64,000 bases of DNA from Nocardioidaceae bacterium UBA4001 (lineage in GTDB: Bacteria > Actinomycetota > Actinomycetes > Propionibacteriales > Nocardioidaceae). Every line of letters begins with the position of its first letter. The first letter of the stretch is position 1. Location: NCBI GenBank assembly GCA_002384855.1, contig DGBP01000008.1, positions 37,552 through 101,551 of the forward strand, written 5' to 3'. Position numbers and translations under genes: made by a program. Below the pieces are notes generated by a model. That model was given only the letters and a program-made list of their open reading frames with translations, had not been told where the DNA came from and did no database searches. Positions 25,318 through 33,905 of this stretch are shown one piece after another.

Positions 25318-25405
25318 GGAGGATTCGCCTAGTGGCCTATGGCGCTCGCTTGGAAAGCGGGTTGGGTTAACGCCCTCAGGGGTTCGAATCCCCTATCCTC
25401 CGCCA
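25318..25405 (+). tRNA. tRNA-Ser (anticodon GGA)
   Basis: 88 nt with encoded CCA. Acceptor GGAGGAT/ATCCTCC with discriminator G; anticodon loop TTGGAAA (GGA); a long variable arm typical of class II tRNAs (GGTTGGGTTAACGCCCTC region); T-arm GGTTCGAATCC. A TAACCT box at 25305-25310 may be the -10 element. Confidence 0.96.
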
Positions 25406-25413
25406 CCCCCAAC

Positions 25414-25440
25414 GGCGCCCCGGACGATGTCCGGGGCGCT
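25414..25440 (+). terminator. Hairpin terminator after tRNA-Ser(GGA)
   Basis: GCGCCCCGGAC (25415-25425) pairs perfectly with GTCCGGGGCGC (25429-25439) around a 3-base loop, 10 bp after the CCA end. The following GTTGCGT gives only a weak T tract. Confidence 0.7.
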
Positions 25441-25460
25441 GTTGCGTCTCCGTGGGCCTG

Positions 25461-25550
25461 CTACTCAGTCGGGCCATGCTCGACGTCGTCGAGGTTCGGC
25501 TTGCGGTCGGTCTGCACCCACCGGAAGGCCTCCCAGCCGGGCTTGTTCAC
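25461..25550 (-). other. Short coding-like frame just after the stop of the Calx-beta protein gene
   Basis: Reading on in the same frame past the stop of the preceding gene, a GTG at 25550 opens 29 codons ending with TAG at 25461 (VNKPGWEAFRWVQTDRK..., ending EHGPTE). Third positions are almost all G or C, as in real genes here. It could be an independent mini-gene with its GTG 3 bp after the stop, or a leftover C-terminal piece of an older gene. I do not recognise it. Confidence 0.35.
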
Positions 25551-25553
25551 CCC

Positions 25554-28500
25554 TCAGCGCCGTACCGTCAGCCCGGACCGCCGGACCGCCGCGTTGCCGG
25601 CCGCGTCGGTGGCCCGGATGACCAGGACGTACTCACCCGCACGGACCAGACGGCCCTGGCCATCGCGGCCGTGCCAACGACGTACGACCCGACCCTCCGG
25701 CTCCCACGTGGCGGCAGCAGCCCGGACCAGCCGGCCGTCCTGTCGGACGACGAGCTGAACCCGAGCCCGCTCGGCGAGGCGGAACGACACCCGCACGACG
25801 TCGTCCCTGCTGATGTCGAACCGCCCCGGGCGGGCGGTCGCGTGACTCAAGCGCGGAGCCACCGTGTCCAGCCTGGTCACGGTGTCGGCCCGCGCCGGCA
25901 CGCGCTCGCGGTTCCCGGCCCGGTCGACGGCGACGGTGAAGAAGCGGTAGACGCCGTTGCGCCCGCCCGTCCGGTACCGGATCCTGCCGTCCGCCGGCCG
26001 GTCGACCGCGACCTTGCGGAAGACCTGGCTGCCCGGGGCGCGTGCGTACAGCACCACCCGGCCGACTCCGGACTCGTCGTCACCGGAGGTGTAGGTCACC
26101 GGGATGACGACGAGGTTGGTCACGCGAGGCGACGTCGCCCGAGATCGGGGCGCCGAGAAGTCCTCGTCGTCCAGCACGGACACCACGACCGAGGCGCGCT
26201 CCAGCCAGGCGCCTCCGGTCGGACCGCTCAGCTGCACCCGGAAGTCCCCGTTCGGTCCGTCGAGGTCGTTCTCTACGGTCGGCACGACGATCGTCCTCGG
26301 GCCCACGTCGCCGTGGGCGAAGGTCAGCGTGCCCTCGGCCGGTGTGTAGTGGGTGCCGGCGGTCGCCGTACCGTCCGCCGTCGCCCAGGCGACACTCACC
26401 TCTCCGCGGCGGCCGTCGGTGCGCTCCACCGCGATACGCGCCGAGCTGCCCTCGCTCACCTCGACCACCTCCGCGGAGAAGCCGAGGCCACCCTCGGTGG
26501 TGTTGTAGGGGAAGACGTCGGGCATCACGCGGCGGAACATCACGTCGAGGTGGTCGCCGGGCCCGTAGTCGTTCCAGACGGCGTACATCTTGGAGCCGTC
26601 GGGGGAGAACCTCATCTGGGTCTCCGCCTGCGCGGCCGACCCCTCCGCCAGCCTGGCGTTGCCGAGATAGGTGTCCCCGTAGTCCTGGCTGAGGGTGTAG
26701 TAGATGTCCAGCGGCCCCTTGCCCGACCCCTCGTCCGGCACGGGAACGTCGGGGTCTCCGTCGTCCGGGTCGATCCCGTCGGGCGACTTGGGCAGCCCGG
26801 TGCCCCACGCCTGCCACAGGACGGACACGTCCTGCGTGTCCTCGGGGTACGACGACCCGGGGATACTGCCGGGCAGCCCGGGCAGCCGTGGCTCGATCGC
26901 ACTCTCGTCGAACCCGTCGAGCCGCGACAGGTTCTGCGCAGGCTCGAACTCCCCCGGCCCCACGGGCGTGCACACCGCGGGGCGTCGCGCCCCGGTGACC
27001 GGGTCGTTGAAGTACCTGCAGCTGCGCACCCCGTCACCGCCGTACGGCGCCGCGGCCGGTGCGCTGGTGAACGTGGCCCCACCGTCGAACGAGCGGCGCA
27101 CGTAGTAGTTCTCGATGTCGCGGCCCCGCAGGAACAGCGACCAGTTGGGCGTCCACAGGTAGCCGAGGGCGAGGAAGTCCCCCTTGATCATCCCGCGGTG
27201 ACCGCGCGCGCTCTCACGCGACGAGGACCCTGTGACGTCGGCGAGGTTGCCGGCGGTCTGGGTCCACGTGGTTGTCCGGAGCTCGTTCGTCACCGGGTCG
27301 GACTTGACCTCCGTCTCGGTCGTCGCGCTGACGTTGGTCGCCGGGGGCAGGTTGCTCGGATCCAGGCGGAACGGGTTGTCCACGAGAACGATGTCGCTCT
27401 CCGGGACCACGAACCTGTGCATCATGAAGTCTGCGGAGCCAGAGTGCCCCTCGGCCCCCATGCGGTAGATCAGCGCTCCGACAGTCCGGGACTCCCCCAT
27501 CTGCCCGTAGGGCTGGCTGAGGTAGCGCACCCTGCGGGCGCTCTGCGCGGCCGGGCTGACCACCAGGCCGGCCGAGACCTCGTCGGGCCCGTCGAAGGCG
27601 AACGCGTGGTGGATGACCCGCTTGCCCGTCTCGGGGTCGGTCTCGGAGGCCAGACCCTCCTTGGTCTCCTCGTAGCCATAGGCCACCCAGGCACCCGTCG
27701 CATGGACCGACATGGCGACCGCGGGGCGCGTCGCACCGACGGTGCCCTCCTCCCCGTTGTCCGAAACCGGGACCGGCACCGAGAAGGCGGTGGCCGGCTG
27801 GGGCCGGTCGACGATCGCCGCCGGGTCGTCCGGATGCTGCACGGGGTCGGTCGCGACCCCGGCGAACCCCGACATCGGCAGGTAGGAGTACCAGACGTCC
27901 GTCCCCGGGTTGGGGTGTGCGCCGGTCCATCCCTCACCGGGGCCACTGCCGCTGCCGGGGGCCAGCCCGGCGGGGTCCTCACCCCAGGCCAGCACGAAGC
28001 CGACCCCGGGTGCGGAGCTCGTCGTGATCTGCATGGCGTAGCGGGTCCCGGAGGTCAGCCGCTCGGGCTGGTACCAGGTCAGCTCGCCGGTGGCCGTGTT
28101 CACCAGTCCGCGGGCGGTCCACAGGCACTTGTAGGGGACCTCCCCCACCTCGGGAAACCCCTGCAGGGCGTAGTCCACCGACCGCTGCTCGCCGGCCACC
28201 CCGTGCGGGTCCGCCTCGACGTCCTCGTAGCCGGGGAATCCACTGTCGCAGTAGGTGCTCGTCCACGCCGCGAGAACCCGGGTCCCCTTCAGCGTCAGGG
28301 TGGGCTTGGAGACCAGGCCGGGATACGCCCGGGTGCCGCCGTCGACGTCGTACGACGACCGGCCGGCGACGTCGCTGAGGTTGACGCGTTGCCAGGTGTC
28401 GCCGTCGTCGAGGGAGTACGCCGCCCACACGTCGTCGCCGTGGGCATCGTCCGCCGCGTCGTCGATGTAGACCGAGACGAGCGGCCGGGCCCGGTCACGG

Positions 28501-28748
28501 GTCTCGACCAGCCGGCCGTCCTTGTCCCGGTACTCCACCGTCGTGAGGCCGCCCGCGGCGTTCCGGGCCGGGACATAGAGCTGCAAGCCGTCGATCTTCG
28601 CCTTCGACGACCCGAGTGCCGGGGTGTCGCTGAGGTTGCGCTCGAAGAACGGGCCGGCGACGGACCCTGCCGTGTCGGCGTCGGCGACGGTCAGCGGCGC
28701 GACGACGAGCGCGGCGGCCACTGCAGAGCCGAGGAGTGTTCGCTTCAT
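25554..28748 (-). CDS. Large secreted Asp-box/Calx-beta protein
   Basis: Predicted extracellular protein of 1064 aa. ATG 28748 opens a signal peptide (MKRTLLGSAVAAALVVAPLT, then ADADT). The main body (about 30-780) has several Asp-box (BNR-like) motifs, e.g. SLDDGDTWQ, SFDGGATF and SQDYGDTY, pointing to a beta-propeller. A Calx-beta domain follows (about 790-900: EVSEGSSARIAVERTDG, then TATAGTHYTPAEGTLTF and VSVLDDE). The C-terminus has one or two Ig-like repeats ending ATDAAGNAAVRRSGL. It may bind or cleave glycans or Ca2+-dependent ligands; no catalytic residues are assigned. It stands alone, next to an RNA/tRNA locus. Confidence 0.82.
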   Translation of the reverse strand: MKRTLLGSAVAAALVVAPLTVADADTAGSVAGPFFERNLSDTPALGSSKAKIDGLQLYVPARNAAGGLTTVEYRDKDGRLVETRDRARPLVSVYIDDAADDAHGDDVWAAYSLDDGDTWQRVNLSDVAGRSSYDVDGGTRAYPGLVSKPTLTLKGTRVLAAWTSTYCDSGFPGYEDVEADPHGVAGEQRSVDYALQGFPEVGEVPYKCLWTARGLVNTATGELTWYQPERLTSGTRYAMQITTSSAPGVGFVLAWGEDPAGLAPGSGSGPGEGWTGAHPNPGTDVWYSYLPMSGFAGVATDPVQHPDDPAAIVDRPQPATAFSVPVPVSDNGEEGTVGATRPAVAMSVHATGAWVAYGYEETKEGLASETDPETGKRVIHHAFAFDGPDEVSAGLVVSPAAQSARRVRYLSQPYGQMGESRTVGALIYRMGAEGHSGSADFMMHRFVVPESDIVLVDNPFRLDPSNLPPATNVSATTETEVKSDPVTNELRTTTWTQTAGNLADVTGSSSRESARGHRGMIKGDFLALGYLWTPNWSLFLRGRDIENYYVRRSFDGGATFTSAPAAAPYGGDGVRSCRYFNDPVTGARRPAVCTPVGPGEFEPAQNLSRLDGFDESAIEPRLPGLPGSIPGSSYPEDTQDVSVLWQAWGTGLPKSPDGIDPDDGDPDVPVPDEGSGKGPLDIYYTLSQDYGDTYLGNARLAEGSAAQAETQMRFSPDGSKMYAVWNDYGPGDHLDVMFRRVMPDVFPYNTTEGGLGFSAEVVEVSEGSSARIAVERTDGRRGEVSVAWATADGTATAGTHYTPAEGTLTFAHGDVGPRTIVVPTVENDLDGPNGDFRVQLSGPTGGAWLERASVVVSVLDDEDFSAPRSRATSPRVTNLVVIPVTYTSGDDESGVGRVVLYARAPGSQVFRKVAVDRPADGRIRYRTGGRNGVYRFFTVAVDRAGNRERVPARADTVTRLDTVAPRLSHATARPGRFDISRDDVVRVSFRLAERARVQLVVRQDGRLVRAAAATWEPEGRVVRRWHGRDGQGRLVRAGEYVLVIRATDAAGNAAVRRSGLTVRR

Positions 28749-28804
28749 GACGATCCTCTGATCGGCGGCGCCCCGGTCACCGGGCCCGGGGCGCCGCCCT
28801 GCCG

Positions 28805-28945
28805 TTACCGGGTCACCCGGAACGCAACCCTCGGTGCCCGCACGTTCCCCGCCAGGTCCACAGCCCGCGGGACTGCCACGTATCGGCCGCGGTGGACCTT
28901 GACCCTGGCGTCGGCGACCGTCCGCAGCCCCTCGACGTCGTTCAC
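28805..28945 (-). pseudogene. Possible C-terminal remnant of a secreted repeat protein
   Basis: A 46-codon frame (from a GTG at 28945) encodes VHRGRYVAVPRAVDLAGNVR and ends AFRVTR. It resembles the Ig-like C-terminal repeat of the neighbouring 1064-aa protein (GEYVLVIRATDAAGNAAVR). There is no signal peptide or upstream domain in any frame. The rest of the 325-bp gap to the HerA-like gene shows nothing recognisable. I read it as a paralogue fragment left by duplication and loss; a chance frame cannot be excluded. Confidence 0.35.
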
Positions 28946-29073
28946 GTGTCCGATGCTCGTCCCATCCGGACAAGACGGACAGAGAAGAACGGCCGTCGCC
29001 CCCGCGCCCTTGGACCTGAAACGGGTGACACGAGCGGGACCCGGGGCATGGCCCGGGCGGAACCGCGAAACGG

Positions 29074-30645
29074 TCAGCGGCGCCGCGCGGTGCCGAAGAT
29101 GCCGCGGAAGATCTCCCGAGCAGCCGTGCGCGCGAGGTCCTTGGCCACCGGCGAGGTCAGGATGTCGTGGACGACGCTGCCCTGCTCCTGAGGCGCCGGC
29201 GACTGCTTCTTCGGGTAGCGGACCTTCGGCTCGGGCTCCGCCTTCTCCTCCCGCGCCTTCTCCTCCTGGGCCGCCGCGGCTCCCGCCTCGAGCTTGCGGG
29301 TGAGCATCTCGTGCGCCGAGTCGCGGTCGAGCAGCTCGGCGTACTTCTGGTTCAGGGGGGAGGCCGCGACGATCTGCCCCATCGTCTCGGGGTCGGCGGG
29401 GCTCATCCGCGACTCCGGCGCCCGCAGCATCGTCCACGCGACCGGGGTGGGGGCACCTCGCTCGTTCATCACCGTCACCACCGCCTCGCCGATCCCGAGC
29501 GAGGTGATCACCTCCCCGAGGTCGTCGTACTCCGACGTCGGGTAGGTGTTGACCGTCGCCTTCAGCGCCTTGGCGTCGTTGGGCGTGTGGGCGCGTAGCT
29601 GGTGCTGGATGCGGGAGCCGAGCTGGGCGAGGACCTCGTCGGGTACGTCGGTCGGGCCTTGGGTCACGAAGAAGACGCCGACCCCCTTGGAACGGATCAG
29701 CCGGACCGTGCCGGCGATCGCGTCGAGGAACGCCTTCGAGGCGTCCTTGAACAGCAGGTGCGCCTCGTCGAAGAAGAAGACCAGCTTCGGCTTGTCGATG
29801 TCTCCGACCTCGGGCAGGTCGTTGAACAGGTCGGCGAGCAGCCACATGAGGAAGGTCGAGAACACGGCCGGCCGGTCCTGGAGACGGGGCAGCTCCACGA
29901 GGGAGATGACGCCGCGGCCGTCCTCGGTCACCCGGATCAGGTCGACGGAGTCGAGCTCGGGCTCCCCGAAGAACGCGTCGGCGCCCTGGTCGGCGAAGGC
30001 GATCAGCTCACGCAGGATGACCCCGGCGGTCGACGTCGCCAGGCCGCCGAGGCTCTTCAGGTCGGTCTTTCCCTCGTCGGAGAGGAGGAACTGCACCACG
30101 GACCGCAGGTCGGCCAGGTCGAGCAGCGGAAGCCCGGCCCGGTCGGCGTAGTGGAAGACCAGTCCGAGCGAGGACTCCTGGGTGTCGTTGAGCCCGAGCA
30201 CCTTCGACAGCAGCGTGGGGCCGAACGAGGAGATGGTCGCCCGCAGCGGCACCCCCGTGCCCTCGCCCCCGATCGCGAACAGCTCCACAGGGAAGGCGGT
30301 GCCCACCCACTCGTGACGTACGGCGGTCGAGCGGTCCTGGATCTTCTGGTTCGTGTCCGCGGCCACGGCGAGCCCGGAGAGGTCTCCCTTGACGTCCGCG
30401 GCGAACACCGGGACGCCGTGCGCGGAGAGCTGCTCGGCGAGCAGCTGGAGGGTCTTGGTCTTGCCGGTGCCGGTCGCCCCGGCGACCAGCCCGTGCCGGT
30501 TGACCATGCCCAGCGGGATCCGCACCGGGGCGTCGACGACCTCGTGGGGCCCGAGCATGAGGCCCCCGATCTCGAGAGCCGGCCCCTCGAAGGAGTACCC
30601 CGCCCGGACGGCCTCGGTGATCGATGTCGCTGCGTCGCTGGTCAT
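29074..30645 (-). CDS. HerA-like P-loop ATPase (DUF853, YjgR family)
   Basis: Cytoplasmic ATPase of 523 aa with Walker A LVAGATGTGKTKTLQ (about residues 51-65) and Walker B KLVFFFDEAHLLF, plus an Arg-finger region (IRSKGVGVFFVTQ). The family is related to HerA/FtsK translocases but its biological role is unclear. A charged Glu/Lys coiled-coil-like linker (QEEKAREEKAEPEPK) precedes the basic C-terminus. It starts about 55 bp upstream of the divergent VapB-like gene. Confidence 0.9.
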   Translation of the reverse strand: MTSDAATSITEAVRAGYSFEGPALEIGGLMLGPHEVVDAPVRIPLGMVNRHGLVAGATGTGKTKTLQLLAEQLSAHGVPVFAADVKGDLSGLAVAADTNQKIQDRSTAVRHEWVGTAFPVELFAIGGEGTGVPLRATISSFGPTLLSKVLGLNDTQESSLGLVFHYADRAGLPLLDLADLRSVVQFLLSDEGKTDLKSLGGLATSTAGVILRELIAFADQGADAFFGEPELDSVDLIRVTEDGRGVISLVELPRLQDRPAVFSTFLMWLLADLFNDLPEVGDIDKPKLVFFFDEAHLLFKDASKAFLDAIAGTVRLIRSKGVGVFFVTQGPTDVPDEVLAQLGSRIQHQLRAHTPNDAKALKATVNTYPTSEYDDLGEVITSLGIGEAVVTVMNERGAPTPVAWTMLRAPESRMSPADPETMGQIVAASPLNQKYAELLDRDSAHEMLTRKLEAGAAAAQEEKAREEKAEPEPKVRYPKKQSPAPQEQGSVVHDILTSPVAKDLARTAAREIFRGIFGTARRR

Positions 30646-30701
30646 CCCGGCAGCCTAGCCACAGGGGACCGTCTCGACGGGGTCACCTATGCTTGGCCCC
30701 T

Positions 30702-30998
30702 GTGATCTTCAAGCGTGTGGGTGACCACCGCCCCTATCCCGACCACGGACTCACGCTGCGGGAGTGGGCGGGCATACCTCCACGCCAGATCCGGCTCGAC
30801 GAGCTGGTGACCACCAAGGACACCCTGCAGCTGGCGACGCTGCTCGACGAGGACTCGACGTTCTTCGGCGATCTCTTCGCCCACGTCGTGGAGTGGCGCG
30901 GCGAGCTCTACCTCGAGGACGGCCTGCACCGCGCGCTGAGGGCGGCCCTCCAGCAACGCCTCGTCCTGCACGCCCGCGTCCACACGATGGAAGGGTGA
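30702..30998 (+). CDS. Conserved actinobacterial protein, often annotated VapB-family antitoxin
   Basis: Protein of 98 aa from GTG 30702 (VIFKRVGDHRPYPDHG). Conserved blocks include IRLDELVTTKDTLQL, DSTFFGDLFAHVVEW and YLEDGLHRALRAALQQR. Streptomyces relatives next to LytR C-terminal proteins are commonly labelled VapB-type antitoxins, but no PIN toxin is adjacent. The following gene starts 4 bp later. I accept conservation but doubt the toxin-antitoxin role. Confidence 0.82.
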   Translation: MIFKRVGDHRPYPDHGLTLREWAGIPPRQIRLDELVTTKDTLQLATLLDEDSTFFGDLFAHVVEWRGELYLEDGLHRALRAALQQRLVLHARVHTMEG

Positions 30999-31002
30999 GC
31001 CG

Positions 31003-31542
31003 ATGACGGGACGGCACCTCACCACCGCGCTCACCATGGTCGTGCTGGTCGGTCTGCTCGTGCTCGGCGCGACGTGGGGCTGGCAGGCGCTCTTCGAGGA
31101 GGTCCCGGGCAGCGGCGAGGCAGCGGAGCCGACCCCGTCCTGCACCACCGAGGTGATCCGGGCCGGCGACAAGGTCAGCACCGACCAGGTGACGGTGAGC
31201 GTGTTCAACGGCGGCACCCGCAACGGCCTGGCGGACCAGACCCTCGACGCGCTCACCCGCCGGGGCTTCCGTCCCGGCCAGGTCGGCAACGCCCCCGAGG
31301 ACCTCGACGTGCGCCGGGTCCAGGTCTGGTCGACCATCGAGAACGACCCGCGAGCGCGCCTGGTCGCGCGCCAGTTCGGCAAGAAGACCCGTGTGCGCTT
31401 CTCCGACGAGGACCTCGGGCCGGGCATCGACGTCCTCGTGGGGAACGACTTCCGCAAGCTCGACAAGGCCCCCCGCGCCGTCACCGTGACGCAGCGGCGG
31501 GAGCTGTGCCTGCCGGTCGAGTCGACCGCTCCGGTCGACTGA
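31003..31542 (+). CDS. LytR C-terminal domain membrane protein
   Basis: Protein of 179 aa with one N-terminal membrane helix (TMVVLVGLLVLGATWGW) and an extracytoplasmic LytR_C domain (VTVSVFNGGTRNGLADQTL, ending VLVGNDFRKL). Two Cys (SCTTEV, ELCLPV) could form a disulfide. LytR_C domains occur at the end of wall teichoic acid/arabinogalactan ligases; alone, as here, the role is unknown. It is co-operonic with the 98-aa gene (4-bp gap). Its stop abuts that of the antiporter. Confidence 0.88.
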   Translation: MTGRHLTTALTMVVLVGLLVLGATWGWQALFEEVPGSGEAAEPTPSCTTEVIRAGDKVSTDQVTVSVFNGGTRNGLADQTLDALTRRGFRPGQVGNAPEDLDVRRVQVWSTIENDPRARLVARQFGKKTRVRFSDEDLGPGIDVLVGNDFRKLDKAPRAVTVTQRRELCLPVESTAPVD

Positions 31543-33045
31543 TCAGTCCTGGGCCCACCAGCGGGCCAGCCGCCCGGCCCTCGACACGAGCCTGAGCCGT
31601 TCCTCGGTCTCCTCGCGCAGGCGTCGCGGGGTCACCACCAGCAGGTCGTCACCCCGGCGCAGCACGGTCCGGTCGGCAGGCACCTTCGTGTTCCCGTCCC
31701 GCACGATCAGCGCGACCGAGGCCCCTGACGGCAGGCGCAGCTCCCCGACCTCGACCCCGTGCAGCCGCGACCGCCGGGTGATCGTGACCTGCAGCAGGTC
31801 GGCAGCGATGCGCTCCAGCGGGGCGGCCTCGACGTCGAGGTCGCGCGGCTCGTCGGCGTAGGCGACGCCCAGCCGGGTCGCCACCCACGGCAGGCTGGGG
31901 GCGGTCAGGAGCGTGAAGATGACCACCATCACGAAGACGATGTCGAACAGCTGCGTGGAGCCCGGGACGTCGTTGGCGAGTGGGATCGTGGTGAGCACGA
32001 TGGGTACGGCGCCGCGCAGACCCGCCCACGACAGGAAGACGTGCTCCGGCCAGGACATGCGGCACGCGAACGAGCAGGCAGCCACCGAGACCGGACGGGC
32101 GAGAAGGGTCAGGACGAGACCCGCCACGACGGCGTACCCGACGTGCTCGAGGGAGATCCGGCCGGGGGAGGCGAGCAGGCCGAGCATGATGAACAGGCCG
32201 ATCTGGGCGAGCCACGCCATCCCCTCGGCGAACGACCTCGTCGCGGCGCGGTGCGGCAGCTCGGAGTTGCCCAGGACGAGGGCGGCGACGTACACCGCGG
32301 CGAAGCCCGACGCGTGCACCGCCGCCGCACCGGAGTAGGCGAGCACCGCGTGGGCGAGCACCGCGATCGGGTAGAGCCCCGACGAGGGAAGCGCTATCCG
32401 CCGCATCACCCAGCCGCCACCGAAGCCGACCCCCAGACCGAACAGGACGCCGACCAGCAGCTCGTAGACGACGATCCCGACGAAGCCGGGCACGCCCTGG
32501 TCCAGGGCGGCCCCCGTGCTGACCAGCGTCACGAGAAGCACGGTCGGGGCGTCGTTGAGCCCGGACTCGGCCTCGAGAACACCGGTGATCTGGCGCGGCA
32601 GCGGCACCCGCCGCAGGACGGAGAAGACCGCAGCGGCGTCGGTGGAGGAGGTGACGGCGCCCAGCAGGACGGCGAGCTGCCAGTCGAGGCCCAGGACGTA
32701 GTGGGCGAACACGGCCATCACCGAGATGCTGACCGCCACGCCGAGGGTGGCCAGCGCCACGCCCATGCGCATCGAGGGCCTGATCTCCTCCCACTGCGTG
32801 GTGAGGCCGCCCTCGGCCAGGATCACGACGAGTGCAGCGAACCCCAGGGCGTGGGCCACGTTGGCGTCGTTGAACTCGAAGCCGTCACCGAGCTCGCCGA
32901 GCAGCACGCCCATGAGCAGGTAGATAAGGAGGCCGGGCACGCCGACGCGCACGGAGCCGCGGACCGCGAGGATCGCGGCGAGCATGACGAGGGCCCCGAC
33001 GAGGAGGACCGAGTCGAGCTGGTGAACGTCGAAGCTCACGCCCAC
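31543..33045 (-). CDS. Potassium/proton antiporter (CPA family) with C-terminal RCK_C domain
   Basis: Monovalent cation/H+ antiporter of 500 aa with about 12-13 helices. Transport-core motifs are SSTDAAAVFSVL and AESGLNDAPTVLLV (the ND/DA ion-binding region). The final ~110 residues form a cytosolic RCK_C/TrkA-C domain (LHGVEVGELRLPSGASVALI, then ADRTVLRRGDDLLVV), which usually senses nucleotides. Architecture resembles NhaP2/CvrA, so K+ export and pH/osmotic balance are likely. It is convergent with the LytR_C gene; the stops touch. Confidence 0.9.
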   Translation of the reverse strand: MGVSFDVHQLDSVLLVGALVMLAAILAVRGSVRVGVPGLLIYLLMGVLLGELGDGFEFNDANVAHALGFAALVVILAEGGLTTQWEEIRPSMRMGVALATLGVAVSISVMAVFAHYVLGLDWQLAVLLGAVTSSTDAAAVFSVLRRVPLPRQITGVLEAESGLNDAPTVLLVTLVSTGAALDQGVPGFVGIVVYELLVGVLFGLGVGFGGGWVMRRIALPSSGLYPIAVLAHAVLAYSGAAAVHASGFAAVYVAALVLGNSELPHRAATRSFAEGMAWLAQIGLFIMLGLLASPGRISLEHVGYAVVAGLVLTLLARPVSVAACSFACRMSWPEHVFLSWAGLRGAVPIVLTTIPLANDVPGSTQLFDIVFVMVVIFTLLTAPSLPWVATRLGVAYADEPRDLDVEAAPLERIAADLLQVTITRRSRLHGVEVGELRLPSGASVALIVRDGNTKVPADRTVLRRGDDLLVVTPRRLREETEERLRLVSRAGRLARWWAQD

Positions 33046-33084
33046 CTCCGACGTCGACGGCCAGGGCCCTCATCCTAGGGCTGG

Positions 33085-33774
33085 TCAGCCGGGCACGAGC
33101 TCATCCCACGTCGAGGAGGATCCCGACCACACCTCCGTGTGCGGCGCCGGTACGGTGCGGCTCAGCCGCACGATCGTGCGGCTGAGCAGGTCGACGAGGA
33201 GCCGGTCGGGGTCGGGCACGCACGCCTGCGCGATCCCGGAGACCGCCTGCAGCACGACCGCCGGCGCTCCGCGGCCGAGGAAGGCGTCGCGCCGGCCGGC
33301 GGCACTCCCGATGAAGTCCCGCGCCCAGCGTTCGGCGTCGGGCACCATGTCGAGCGTCGCGCGGGCCCGTTCGGTGAGCCTGCCCGGGGCGAGCCCGTCG
33401 AGGTCGGCGAGCACCGCCTCGCTGCGCAGCAGACCCACGGCGAGAGCACGCTGTCGCGACATCGCCACCACCGTGAGGGCCGTGAGCGCAGCCTCACGTG
33501 CGATCCAGGCGTCGACGCGGGGGTCCCGGTCGTCGAGACCGACCACGGAGGGGATCAGCGGGAGGAGCTCCTGGCGGACGTCGTCCCCGACGCGGTCGTT
33601 GATCTCCCGTGCCATGGCGGCGAGCAACGGATGGGTGCACCTCGGATGGTCCGACCAGCGTTCACCGGCCAGGTAGGAGGCCATCTCCATGAAGCAGGCG
33701 CCCTTGCGGGGGTTGCGGTGCCGCCCCGGCGAGAGCGTGGGCACGAAGTCGGGGATTCGGGTGTGGTTCGTCAT
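33085..33774 (-). CDS. Conserved actinobacterial protein of unknown function
   Basis: Protein of 229 aa. The N-terminal block NPRKGACFMEMASYLAGERW, then SDHPRCTHPLLAAMAREIND, is very distinctive and I recall it from uncharacterised actinobacterial proteins. The remainder is helical (many AREAALTALTVVAMSRQRAL-like segments) without catalytic motifs. No signal peptide or membrane helix. Two Cys in the N-terminal block could bind metal. Upstream of the antiporter, in the same direction, 40 bp apart. Confidence 0.75.
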   Translation of the reverse strand: MTNHTRIPDFVPTLSPGRHRNPRKGACFMEMASYLAGERWSDHPRCTHPLLAAMAREINDRVGDDVRQELLPLIPSVVGLDDRDPRVDAWIAREAALTALTVVAMSRQRALAVGLLRSEAVLADLDGLAPGRLTERARATLDMVPDAERWARDFIGSAAGRRDAFLGRGAPAVVLQAVSGIAQACVPDPDRLLVDLLSRTIVRLSRTVPAPHTEVWSGSSSTWDELVPG

Positions 33775-33860
33775 GTCACCAGCTCCCGGGCCAGATGATG
33801 CGGACCCTTCCCAGTCTGCGACCGATCCGACGGATGTGCCAGAGGGGCATACCCAAGACA

Positions 33861-33893
33861 GGACGCCCCGGCCGGTGACCGGCCGGGGCGTCC
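33861..33893 (-). terminator. Strong hairpin downstream of the LVIVD-repeat gene
   Basis: Perfect 15-bp GC stem (33861-33875 with 33879-33893) with a 3-base loop. On the minus strand it lies 12 bp past the LVIVD stop and is followed by TGTCTT, a short U-containing run. Confidence 0.8.
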
Positions 33894-33905
33894 TTCAGCG
33901 AGCTG

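Noticed and set aside
25452..29303. A 1283-codon open frame on the plus strand across the Calx-beta locus
   Set aside because: It is antisense to the signal-peptide-bearing secreted protein, runs through noncoding gaps and the HerA-like 3' end, and has no domain. High GC makes such long antisense frames common.
30702..31542. A toxin-antitoxin module
   Set aside because: The second gene has a membrane helix and LytR_C domain, not a toxin fold.
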